This document shows, in pieces, positions 14,033 to 25,700 of a stretch of 64,000 nucleotides of DNA. The translations under genes were made by a program, and so were the position numbers. Position 1 is the stretch's first letter. Every line of letters begins with the position of its first letter. The stretch is from the NCBI GenBank assembly GCA_963514095.1, contig OY741276.1, positions 20,571,695-20,635,694 of the forward strand, read 5' to 3'. The DNA is from Eutrigla gurnardus (taxonomy: Eukaryota; Chordata; Actinopteri; Perciformes; Triglidae). The notes under the pieces were generated by a model, which was not told the DNA's origin, ran no database searches, and saw only the letters and a program-made list of their open reading frames with translations.

Positions 14033-14929
14033 TTAAAGGAGAAATCTGGTCATTTTTGACCCCATTTTCGTTGTCCACAGGGTCATCCCGACTTATTAGA
14101 AGAAAAATTGACTTGACCTAGCCCGAGATCTGTACCTGCCCGGCAGCCTTCCAGACTCGCTCCAATGCAAGTTTTATCTGCTTTTCTGGGCCTCAGAAAA
14201 TAATTCCAAGGCCTATGCAACACAAGTTGGGTCCGTACGAGACACAACAGCGCTCGTTTAGCTCAAATAGTGTGGTGAAACGACATAAATATGTGTGTTT
14301 TAGCATGGAGTTACTCACCTCAAATCGATCGAGCAGTGCAGTCGTCATGTCTGTAATAAATCCATGAAGCTGTTATGTCCGTATGACTGTGTTACAACAT
14401 AGCAACGATTGCTTCCAGCTAAACAGCAGCCCATAGCCAAAACAATGCAAGTCTTGCGCAAGTTCCCGTCTGATGTCCTCACTCTGGAGCTGTTTTCAAG
14501 CTTGATCGTTTCTTTGTGGATACAAAATCAAAACTATGAGGAAAATGTTTTTGTTTCTGCGGTGACTGGGAGGGAAGAGCGCGGTCTCGGCTATCTACTG
14601 CTAATGTCTACGGGGTGATTTGAGGTGCGTAACTCCATGCAAAAACACAAATGTTGTTTCGCCACAATTTGAGCTAAACAAGCGCTGTCGTGTCTCGTAA
14701 GGACCCAACCTGTGTTGCGTAGGTCTTGGAATTATTTTCTGAGGCCCAGAAAAGCAGATAAAACTTGCCCCTATGTGTTAGCATTGGAGCGAGTCTGGAA
14801 GGCTGCCAGGCAAGTACACATCTCGGGCTAGGTCAAGTCAATTTTTGTCTGGTTTTTTGCTTCTCATAAGTCGGGATGACCCTGGGGACAACGACAATTG
14901 GGTCAAAAATGACCAGATTTCTCCTTTAA
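14033..14929. mobile_element. Foldback/MITE-like element with ~300-bp terminal inverted repeats
   Basis: The left arm (about 14033–14326) is mirrored by the right arm (about 14617–14929). Both outer ends carry AGGAGAAATCTGGTCATTTT next to TTAA, and both arms hold the same internal blocks, for example GCCTTCCAGACTCGCTCC and GGAGTTAC near the inner ends. The arms differ by scattered substitutions and two short insertions in the right arm. About 290 bp of unique sequence separates them. TTAA at both edges suggests a TTAA target duplication as used by piggyBac or Kolobok elements, but the repeats do not start with the usual piggyBac CCC, so the superfamily is open. No transposase is encoded. The element lies in intergenic DNA. 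Confidence 0.85.
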
Positions 14930-15371
14930 TTATAGTATCTTGCTTAGCGCTTTACTAAATGAATAATACTTAAGTAAATCTACTTTCATTACTGGAAGTC
15001 AGATCCCGCCGTGAGCAAAAGTAGCAAAACCTCAATGTAAATATTCATTACAGATCAATTCAAAATGTTATTAAAGTAAATGTACATATATATTGTTCAG
15101 CAAAACACACTTGCTATCAAAACATATTATTATTATCATCAACATAAGCATATTCTTAATATCGTAGCTGGATTTGAGATGGATCATTTTACAAACTTCA
15201 GAGCAGGACTGGATTACCGGTGTTCACTGTAATTGGCTTCTGGTATTTTTATTTTCTGTTATATTACTTTAGGAATTTAGGAATGTGCATTACTTACATT
15301 ACAAATTACCAACTGCAATGATGCAGGCTTTCACATGGATCCTGGTTTAATGACCTTATATGGAAAGTACT

Positions 15372-15373
<2 letters not shown>

Positions 15374-15417
<44 letters not shown>
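15374..15417. repeat. (TA)n microsatellite
   Basis: Uninterrupted TA tract of about 22 units in AT-rich intergenic sequence. Confidence 0.93.
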
Positions 15418-15419
<2 letters not shown>

Positions 15420-17449
15420 GTGCAAGTACCTCAAAATGTCCCTAAAGTCATTAAATTGTATTTAAACACTTTTGTTTGTTTTTTACATTGCACAATGCAG
15501 GGACTGCTCTCACGATGTTAGGTGAAATTAACACCAGTCAGGAAATCACATTTTGCTCGAGGATGAAGTGAGCTGTGATAACGCTGCACCCCTTGAAACC
15601 GTGAGAAAGGGTGGGAGACGTTTCAAGTGCAAAGTGGGCTAAACATAGATGCTGTTTAAAGGAGACCATCATCATTAGGCAATTCTCTTTGAATTAGCAG
15701 AAGGGTTGAGAGAGAGAGAAAACACACACACACGCACACACACACATACACAAGTTTAATTTGTACAAGTTTAACTTGCAAACTAAATAAAATAAATAAA
15801 TGTGCTCTATTAGCATGAGATGGTGAATGTCAAATGTTTGGCTTATCTCAAATAGTTTGCTTTGGGTTTTATTTGGAAGCATTAGAAGTGGGATCTGTAA
15901 AATCAGAGCATCATTCCTGCCACACATAACATAATATTTCCAAAAAAAACAACAACAAAAAACTTAAATACAGAATAGTTCAAAAGCTCACACACACACG
16001 GCCTCCAAAACGGCTGGTTTATTTAACGTTGCTTTATGTCATGCTGTCTTAGTGTAACATCAAACGAGCAGCTAAACAGAATACTGCTGAGCATCTAAAT
16101 AACTGATACCGTGACCTGGTTTTGTAATGAGCAGCAGCTGCTCAACAACATGAATGTTTAGGACCGATATCGCCCCAAATGGTCTGGTGAGACTGCAGCT
16201 CTATTCAGTAACCCCTGGGTCAAACACCAAGAGTCAAATGAGAAGCTTGTACTGTAAATGAATTCCTCTCCCAGTGCAGGACCTGCTGAAGAGTGATAAA
16301 CAGGCACACACACACATGCACGTACACACACACACACACATGCACGTACACGGCCTGGCAGCGCTGTCAAGGAGCTACCGTTTCTCTCTTCAGACCACCA
16401 GAGGCAAATCTGAGTCTGCCTGGATCCCACTCGCTTCCCACCAGATAGCGACGAGCAGAAATGCAGCTCTGCGCCCTGAAGCCATGCATCCAAGTGCTAA
16501 CATGCACTGGAGCGAATGCTCAATTTAGGGAGGAAGAGGATGAAAGAAGGAACTCGCTGCTGGAACCACGGGACTGGTGGGAGATTGTGAGGAGGGGAAG
16601 GGGGGATTTAAAAAAAAAATGTTATTGATGCCCTGGGTGACTTTTTATGCACACAAGCAATAACCAGCAACGAGTATAAGAGCTCCAGTGAGACTCACCA
16701 ACAAACCCAAACCACAGCCGGATGGCGGTAATGACCTGGGGGTCACGGACGGCTGGAGAGCTTCCTTTGTGCTTTGTGCACGGTGAGTGTAAGCAGGTGT
16801 TTGACACACTCCGGTGAAGAGAGATGGCGCATGAGGGAAAACAATTGATTCATCACCAGAGAGCCATCCGGAGCCCATGCTCCCACTCGTCCCCTTGCTT
16901 GCTCAGCATATTGATTCAAGACAGTAGGAAGTAGGAACAGCCACCTGCAGTGAGAGCGTACTGACTGAAACGATCCCAACGAGAGAGCAGTGGATCGGTA
17001 GCAAGGCGTGGATGTGGCTTGGTTCAATGTGAAGATTAAAAGGCAGTGAAATAATGGGTCATCGACACACCGCCAAAGTGTGGGCAACACCAGTAAACCC
17101 ATTCAGGTAAACTCTGAGCAATAATGATCTGTTCACATTCCTTCCTACTTTATGGTGATGTGTTGGGGGCAATTTCTCATGATGAGCTATTGATTGAGTT
17201 TTTTTTTTTTTTTTAAAGGGAGATAATTTGCTACATAATTTGTAAAATGAACAGAAATGTTTTCAGACAATTGAAGCCCTTCAAGTTATTGGCAATGAAA
17301 ACAGCACATTATTAAAAGTTACATTGTTTATTCAGTGAAATAAATGACTGCCAACTAAATACAATTTTATATGAAACAACGCAAAAGAATATACAAAAGA
17401 CATCTACGAAATGACTGATCTGGCAGTGTTTGAAGTCCTTCTGCATCTG

Positions 17450-17640
17450 CATGTTTGTAGTATTTCTGTCTCTTTGTAGTTGTTTTGTATCTCTTTACAG
17501 TCATTTTGCTTCTCTTAGTAGTCCTTTTGCATGTTTTGTTGTATTTCTTTATCTATTTGCAGTTTTTGCATCTCTATGTAGCCATTTAGCTCCTCTTTGT
17601 GGTCATTGAGGTCCTTTATACGTTTGTTTGTGATCATTTC
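17450..17640. repeat. Degenerate ~24-bp minisatellite
   Basis: Roughly eight imperfect copies of a unit like TTTGTAGTTGTTTTGTATCTC, with variants such as TTTTGCATCTCTATGTAG. Copies differ by substitutions and small indels, so the array is old. No coding frame crosses it. Confidence 0.7.
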
Positions 17641-18838
17641 ATTGACTTTTTAACAAGACATGCTCAGTCACGGCCCTTGAATGCTTGTTCAGTCATAGAT
17701 CCATGATCCTAATCAGCAAACTACCTATCGCCTTCCGACTCTCATGGATGTTTAAAAGGAACAGCGTTGCAGCGTTTGATGTCACTTTCCCAATGCAAGT
17801 CTGAGGGAAAGGGTCTTTTTGGGCCAAGTGGAATCATGTGACCAACCCAAAGTTTAATTCTATGGTTTGGACACCACTCTTCCTGGGGGTTTGATGTCAC
17901 CTCTGGCCACCTCTCTGTCCCCGCCCGATTCAAGATCAAGTAACGCGGCCTGTGATGAAACATGGTGGTTAGATATGAAACTGAGCCCAAAACCCCTTAT
18001 GAAACACTTCAGTGTATGTTATTCTGGCTTTAACCAAAATCCAGACATGAGATGCAATAAAGGGAGCAGACGGTCATCACATTCACCATCAGCTCATTTC
18101 ATGTCCCCGCAAGAGACTCAGCAATCACACCTGAGGCTTCTGGACAACAAGTCTACCGAGATGAGCCTTGCTTTTTTGTGCAGCATGGCAAAACAGTAAT
18201 TGCCCTCCTTGTCAGGCTGTGTCATTAAGTCAGGCGAAGTGAAACACGCCATCCGGTGAAAGCGATAGATAGGACACACAAGAGCGGCAAGGCAGGTTGG
18301 TCGGCTGGCGGAGGACCTGTGCTGAATGCCAAATGATTCGGCTGTTTACAAAGTGGAGGGATGGTTGAGAGCAGCTGTGTGACTGGAGTGGAACAGTGAG
18401 GTGACTTGTTCAGGTTGATTGTATGGAAACGCTGGCAAATCAACGTGATGTGGAAAAATACCCCCTTACGGATAATATGAACGCTGGGATGGAAAAATAC
18501 ACAGCAGTTCAACTGCTTCTATTTGCCCTACTATAAATATTAATGGTCATTTTAAAATATGATCTGAAATCTTTTACAATGAGCATGCTCTATGAATATT
18601 ATGGCACTGTTATTGAAAAACACCATTCCTCAAATAGGGACCCTCAAAGAATTAAGGCTGGACTTTCAGCTCAGTGTTTTGGTTTTCTGGCCCAAAACTT
18701 GCAGCTCGGCACCAAACAGAACACTAGCTGAGGATCATAGCGTTCATAAACACGACTAGTTAAACACCAGCTTGTGTATTTCACAATCATTAAAGCAATG
18801 AACTGTTTCGTCGGATCAATAACATGCAGAAAACATTT

Positions 18839-18844
18839 TTTAAT
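18839..18844 (-). terminator. SUDS3: Candidate SUDS3 polyadenylation signal
   Basis: On the minus strand an ATTAAA hexamer lies about 780 nt past the SUDS3 stop and is followed by T/G-rich sequence. A second ATTAAA occurs at 19008–19013. Either could end the transcript; sequence alone does not decide. Confidence 0.3.
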
Positions 18845-19620
18845 AAAATGGAACTTAGTATGAATCAGCAGTCAACTTGCATTCCACATGCATATATACA
18901 GTCAAACTAATCCAGATCGTTCACGCATGGAGAGGATCACACAAAATGGCAAAGAAATAACAAAAACCTCAAAATACTTTTTTTTTCAAAAAAATAGGAA
19001 AAAAGGTTTTAATACATAGGACAATTAAACATGTTATTCGGACAAAGGATCAGCAAAGCAAGCAGTCGTTTCTTGATGACAGTGCAGAAGGCATATTTGT
19101 TTGAAAATAGCATGACTCCTGGTACAAGGATGCTGTAACTTCAAGGTATTCATGATAATCAGCCAAAACTGAAGCTTCTTTTCCAGTGCTTGCTTTGTTA
19201 CAAGTCACCAGTGACACACTTTCAAAGGCTTGAAGACAGTTTTTTCTGTGGATCAACATGAAGCCTTTCGTGGAAAAAATAACTTAATGACAAATGTAAT
19301 TAAGACTGCATGGTGTAGAAAAGATCTGTGTTGACAACATGAGACGCACAAATTTAAAGCCGGTTCCTTTATGACCAGCAGCTGCCTTCACACACGAGCC
19401 ACATAGTGACAAATAATGCTGGAAAACCGTCGGCTGCTTGAACGACCACTTTTACTGTATTATCATTTGGTTTATGTGGGGGAAACGGACGAAAATGACA
19501 TATTCTTGGCCACGGCAGAGTGCGTCAATGGAGATGCACCAAATAGAGAAACAGTGGATGAACAAGCGTATGGATGGATGGATGGATAAATTAACAGATG
19601 GGGTTGGGTGGGGTAATGTT
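18839..19620 (-). other. SUDS3: Probable SUDS3 3' UTR
   Basis: Sequence immediately downstream of the SUDS3 TGA on the minus strand, up to the more distal candidate polyadenylation signal. It has no splice-like structure or open frame of note. The extent is inferred from the hexamers only. Confidence 0.35.
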
Positions 19621-19719
19621 TCACGCAGCCGACCGTCGACGGATGACAAACGCTCCCCTCTGAAGCTGTCCCAGGTAGATCCTCATCTTTGTACTGTCGC
19701 TCGTCTTCCTCACCCAAAT
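19621..19719 (-). CDS. SUDS3: SUDS3 last coding exon 12
   Basis: Acceptor GTTCTCCAG|ATTTGG. Encodes [20 protein letters not shown], then [12 protein letters not shown] and TGA. The C-terminus ends exactly where the mammalian protein ends. Confidence 0.97.
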   Translation of the reverse strand: MWVRKTSDSTKMRIYLGQLQRGAFVIRRRSAA

Positions 19720-22700
19720 CTGGAGAACAAAGATGATTCCTCAATACAGTGTTCCAAAGTTATACAACCAAAAACCCAGCCCAGTTTTTCCAATGACAGT
19801 AGCAGCACTAGCTTCAAAAGTAGCTAAATCGAGCGAGAAAGAAGCAAAGTCGGCAACACTGGCAGCCCGTCACTTCAGGCCTCCCTCCAAAGCCACTCCC
19901 CCTAAATTATAATAATGAACTGAAGTAAACATGTCAGTAGTCACAGCTTTCCAGCGAGCAGTTTTTGAAAGACGGTGCAATACCGTATTTTTTCCTTTTG
20001 TTGTCATAGCTTTCGATTTATTGATTGCTGTCGGGCTGTAATGAGAATTTCAACAAATGCAACAACAACAACAAAGTCGTTGAAGAAAATTACCAACCCC
20101 AGCTTTCAGGATAAGACTGTTGTTATTTTTTTTTAAATGTTCTTATTGTTGGCAGTTCCCACCAAAACTGACAATGACAAATGTTACCCAAACAGGAGTA
20201 AATTGTGCATTTGTTGGAGACTGTTTTCAGCTGTGGATTAATACACATTTGGTGAGTGCCTCCAGCAGCAGGGCGGTGGGATTGTCTCGAAATAATCTAC
20301 AGTGGGAGTGTTGGTGGTAATGAGGGAACATGTCACCCAGTGCCACAGTGCGGCTCATTAATGTGTTTTTAATGGGTTTTGGACGACAATGTAGCTCTAC
20401 GGCGCAGAGGAATAAAATATATCAAGCTCTGGCTACAGAGAATGAGTTAGGATCAATCTGTGAGCTTTGGTGACAACAGAGAATATCAGCAGCCTCATGT
20501 TTAAAGCAGTAAACCAGAGACGGATGAGGACCCAAGCTCACCTCATTGGTCCCCACTGAGCTAATGACACAGCTAATCTTTGTGTTGTCCTTCGACTCCA
20601 GATAGATGGCCTGGCTCTTGTGGTACCTGTGCATAAAAAACAACACAGAAATGGCATTTATTCAGCATTGAAGGTGGGAAATGAGAAATAGTCACACGTG
20701 CAGACAGGAGAGGAGTTCATTATAGATCATTTTACCCGGCTGAATAAATCCCATTCTTCCTGAGATGGCACTAAATAGATAATTGGACTCGAAAGTCAAA
20801 ACAAGACGTTCTTTCTTTTTTTTTTTTTTTTTTTTTTAAATGGCTCCAAACTGTCAAAGGACAGAACCAACCCAGGGGAAGAGACAACCAAACGTTTGAT
20901 CATTAGGGGCCCACTGAAGAATAATGACGCATGTGTCTCCCTGCAGCTCTTTGTGAAGACGTTCCGTGGTGGTGTCTTCTTTAGCGAAGAATAAATGAGA
21001 CTTTGCCTTGAAAGAAAAGTGCACATACTTCACCACTCACTCCTCTCAACTGCCTCCGTCTATATCAGCAGCTAATAAGACAAAATTCTATTTTTGTAAC
21101 CCCTCTTCTCGTGACCTTATGTTCTGACACATGTCTGATGCAGAGTTCTGCTTTCAAGGAAAAGGTCATCAGCATTGTGTCTGGTCAAGGATTTTCACTC
21201 TCTTTATCTCTGCACCACAGCCGAATGCAGCATTGTGTCTCATGGAGCCACCATCACTGAATTTGGATTTTTTTTTATAGTGGCTTCAAACACCAGCGAT
21301 CATTCAGCGGCTCCTAAGAAATATCTCTATCTGTACCCCAGAAAAAAAACTAAAGCTGCCATCAAAGTGGTTTAAACATGTCTTTTGAAGACCAGAGAAA
21401 CACCAGACATCAAGCCCATGGCAATGTGGCCACCTAGTGGCAACAAGCTGCAGTCAAGCTATAGGAGACATGGCACAATGTGAGGTGGTGTCAGTTTTGA
21501 CAATAAAACTACAAATTCACCATCTTTTGTCGTAGTAGAGTTTCCCTTCCTCGATGCGGGCCTCGAAGCGCTGGGAGGGGTTCTCCATGGGAGCGGTGGG
21601 GACGTGCTCTGGAGACGTGGGGGACACTGAAGAGGGAGAAACACCCCATTAGTATCGCCATGCAAATGCATTTACGGTCTTTGTGCTAAGCTAACCATAT
21701 TCAGCATACACACATGGGTGCTTTGTCGATTTTCTCATGATGAATGATGATTTATTTCTTAAACTACAGAACTCGTTTTGCGTGACAAGTGGAAAATAAC
21801 TGCAAAAAGTGAGAATTGTGACATACCTGGCCGTTTTGGTGACTTAAGCTGTAAAAAAAGAAGGTGTGTGAAGATGTTAAAATAAATGAGAGAAAAAACT
21901 ACTACTGCAAGGAGGTGCATAATATGAAGGCATTCAGAAACACTTACCTTATTAAGTGTTCTTAGATCTTCCATTATCTGTTCATCTGTTAACAAATAAT
22001 TTAGCTGAGGTTCGAAGAGTTAAGGAAGGTATTTTATGAACACAACAAAGAAGATATTTAGCCACCGATGTAGCGGGCCCTGACGTCTGACCTCCTTTTG
22101 ACTGAAACAAAATATCTCTCCTAGGAATCAAACAGTATCTTGAGCAAATGTTACAAGTACAATAAACACTTAACACTTTAACTTTCACAGATTCAGATAA
22201 AGTGTCAGCTGACTCTGAGTTTATGGGAAGGATATCTGGTGCAGGTTTTCTCCGTTTGTCTGGTATTGGGACCGGATCATTGGGCCGTCTCCTCAGCTTC
22301 CGAGTCATGATAGGTTTTACTTCCATTGAGTCTACGTGTGAAGAAAATAATGACAAACTGGCATTCAACAATAACATCATAACAGAGTCAAACATTTAAC
22401 AAAAAGCACAACCTTTGCACAGATTATTAAAAGTGGTCGACAGCAACATCTTAATTTACTGAATCTCCACTCCCTTTTTAATCCCGTTATCTCTCTTCTG
22501 CTGAGCAAGTCCCTGTTAATAATCTCTTACCGCCTGTCAACTCCATTGTTAATTTTTCATTTTCAATCATCTTCTTCTTCTCCTCCAACTCTGCAATTAG
22601 GTTTTCCTTCAGTTCAACCTTTTTATCGTCAAACTCCTTCACCGCCGCTTTCTTCTCCTTGATGTAGTTCCTCTCCACCTGTTCTGTCTGCAGAACGTTG

Positions 22701-25700
22701 AGAGAGAGAGAAATGAGAATGCTGTTTTCCTTGTAATCAGAGAAGTAAAGGTATGTCTGAACTACATCAGTCAGTCAGTCAGCAGGGAGAATTACACTCA
22801 CCTCAAGCTGGAGAAAGAGATCTGGAAAGGGAAAGACAAACACATCAATTCAATTTGTAGTGCAGGTATCATAGTACACACACGTATACATAACTTCTGT
22901 AGGTAATGGTAGTAACTAAAGAAACTTTGGAAACAACATACCATAAAATGTAGTGAATGTACTGAATTGGACCACTTACTGACAGCCATTCAAGTGCCAA
23001 AGTGGTACCATGACGACCCACCAGCTCCACCAAGGTAAATCCCTCACCACTCGACCATGACAAAACTCAGAAGCAAAAAACCACCCCTTACTCCTCCCTG
23101 TGGGGGTTTACGTATTTCTTACAGCAACACGCGTCTATATTCTTTCAACACCATTATCTAAAATATTTGTGTTATTTTGCCTTGCATCTCGTGTCCTTGC
23201 AACAGACTGTTTCATGTAAGGAATATCCAGAAAAGTAAATAACTGTTTTAGCCAAAGTGGCGGGAGCGTTTTTTCCAGCTGCTCTTCGGTCAGCCAGCTA
23301 GCCAACCTCATTAGTGTTGGGGTGTAAATCTCAATAAAGTATCTTCACTCCACAGTAAAACCAATGCCTTGAAGAGAAACGGTTCCAAAATCTAAAAACT
23401 TCTGCCTTTTCCATACAATATGTAAAAATGTACCAGAAACAAACTGAGGGTAGTTGTGTTCAGTCACACTCATTTGTATTCACTCTTTCCGCAAAACAAA
23501 AAATTATACGACTCCTGTCCTCACACTCCATGGTTCAATCGACCAGTCATGACATCGGTACTGAAACTAAAACACATTCACGTTCTCAAAAAAACAACAA
23601 CAACAAATTAAAAGGTAGCATTACTTTGTGCATTTCTAATTTGAACAGAAAGCAGGAGAGAGGAAAAAAAAAAAGACTAAAAGTCAAGACTAGTTAACCA
23701 CATGTACAATATGACTACAATAATAATAAAAGTTCACTACTGTTTATAACAAATCTTAAGGTGGCAGCCATGTGGGAAATCAGACCATTGTTGTGTATAT
23801 AAATACTTCCATGGCCCACACTTCTCTTCTTATATCCATAAGTGTTCTGTTCTTTCTTATATTTCTTCAATGTCTCACCGCCATGATGTTGTTTTGCAAC
23901 AGAGCTTATTGCCAATGTTCTCCCCCGGCAAAACAAACCGAATTAAGGCAGGAAGCACTCCACAATTTGAATAATCTGTTCCAAAACATTGTTGGTGTGC
24001 ATGCAGCAGAAGCACAGCACAGCATATTGCTCAATTTACCTGCATTTCGGAGTCTCTCTTTGTACTGCTGGTCGAGCTTCTTCATCCTCTTCTGATACTC
24101 CTGTAGTGTACCTGCAGCACAAAAGTGTCATTTACCAAACATGAAGATCTATGGAATCACAACTTTTGTTTGAATAATTTTACCATCTAATTATGACTTA
24201 GATATTTGAGTAGGATGAGAGCCAGTAACTTTAAGCCAATATTTTGGCATCCTATACCTGCTATCATCACCCACCCAAAGTCTAATGTAGAAAAACAAAT
24301 TTAAAAAAAATATATTTTTGCCCAAATACCTCAATAATGGAACGATATTGTATGCATAACTACTGGTGCCTTTTCAAAATTCTTATATAATGAGATTTCT
24401 AATGAATTGCCACCATTAATGTGGATATAATAATAGAACAGCTTGAAATGTCTGGTCTGAATTACATCACTTTACTGCAATGCAGCCAATAAAACAGGAG
24501 AAGAAAATTCTTAAGCCATTGAACCAAAATTTAAGATACATTATATCACGCCATAATGTCAATATATCACTCAGTTACTTTAACAAAGAGCACACAACAT
24601 GTCACTGCACAATTTCTACACCGTCTAATTTATTGTCGAGAACAAGAGTCAAGATGAGCTGCATGTGATGGCAGAGGACTGTTCGTCATTGGTTATTATC
24701 CGTTTCTTAGCCAGAGACAGTAGCTGCTCTTTCAAGCTGTCTCTGAAACGGCATCTGTGGCCTGATGATGTAATCCCAAACCACCATTAGTAACCAGTAG
24801 GGATCCGTCTGTGTCTCAAACTCATAAAAACTGACAAATGATCACAGGATTTACATCCCACAAGATAAAGAGCAGCAGCCGTTCCCATTTGGAAAAATTC
24901 CTGACACACTTCGGTCCTAAAAAAAGCCAAGTGCTTACCTTCTTGCAATTGCTGTAGCTGTCTTTTCAGAGAGGCCAGTTTGTCTTGGTACATCCTGCAA
25001 TGAGAGAATCCACAGCTGATATCACGTTTCCTTTCATCGGGCACACATTCAAAACTCTCACCTTCAAATGATTTTTGATAAAAAGGTTGATCCTTGAAAA
25101 CAGCTGATCCCTGGTCTACAAACACTTACTGCTCTTTGATTTCGACATAGTCATCCTCGTCGTGCTTGGCAAGATCTGTTTCACTGGCATCTTCCGTGTC
25201 TGGAAAAGATCGGGACAGGACATACTTTTCAGAACCATTTCCTAGCTAGTTTTAAACGGTTGTTGCTGATAAAACACCCTACAGGTGATCATGTCAGCAC
25301 GCTGTTCCACGACATGACCGTGTTTTTTTAAGGTCGTTTTAGCTTTTCCACTATTAAACCGTGATGCAATTAAGTAGAGTCCACTGGCAGCTGAGATCCG
25401 TACAGATCACAAGGACGTGCGTGGCACCGGCAAGGTAATGGTGAACACCCTGCTCGGGAATGCCCTCCGGTCTGTTAGAAGAAGGACACGGGGAACAATC
25501 CTCGTTTGTCATGAAAGACCATACACCGTATATTACCACAACAACAGCACACACACAAAGTTTTGCGAGACAAAGCTAATGCTCGTAAATGTAATCAAAT
25601 CAAAGCGACGGAAATGCAGCTGTTAATTTGAGTGTCAAGCATTTGCCGCATGGTGGGATCAATCAGAAGCGGTCCCCGGCTAACTTGGTGCTGCTGTCAG

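Larger units (their letters stand above)
1..18838. other. Gene-free DNA downstream of SUDS3
   Basis: No open frame here looks like a conserved protein: the longest are about 100 codons, lack recognisable motifs, and several sit on repeats. In human the next gene beyond SUDS3 is SRRM4 (established knowledge), but I do not see its N-terminal exon. What can be identified is listed separately: AT, TG and T-tract simple repeats, a Harbinger-like element, a foldback element and two minisatellites. The remaining sequence is AT-rich without visible structure. Conserved non-coding elements cannot be judged without alignment. Confidence 0.6.

Noticed and set aside
16158..17102. Cluster of overlapping 60–120-codon frames on both strands
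   Set aside because: Frames on both strands overlap each other and a CA repeat. None resembles a known family, including the SRRM4 N-terminus that I looked for because of human synteny.
22004..22009. Alternative CAG acceptor for SUDS3 exon 8, giving a conventional AG end
   Set aside because: It would leave a one-base phase mismatch and drop residues that every family member has, and no GT donor fits at the end of exon 7. The AT–AC boundaries explain both.
25370..25520. GC-richer block inside SUDS3 intron 1 that looked like a possible exon
   Set aside because: The frames translate to nothing in the SDS3 family, and the family alignment has no gap between exons 1 and 2.
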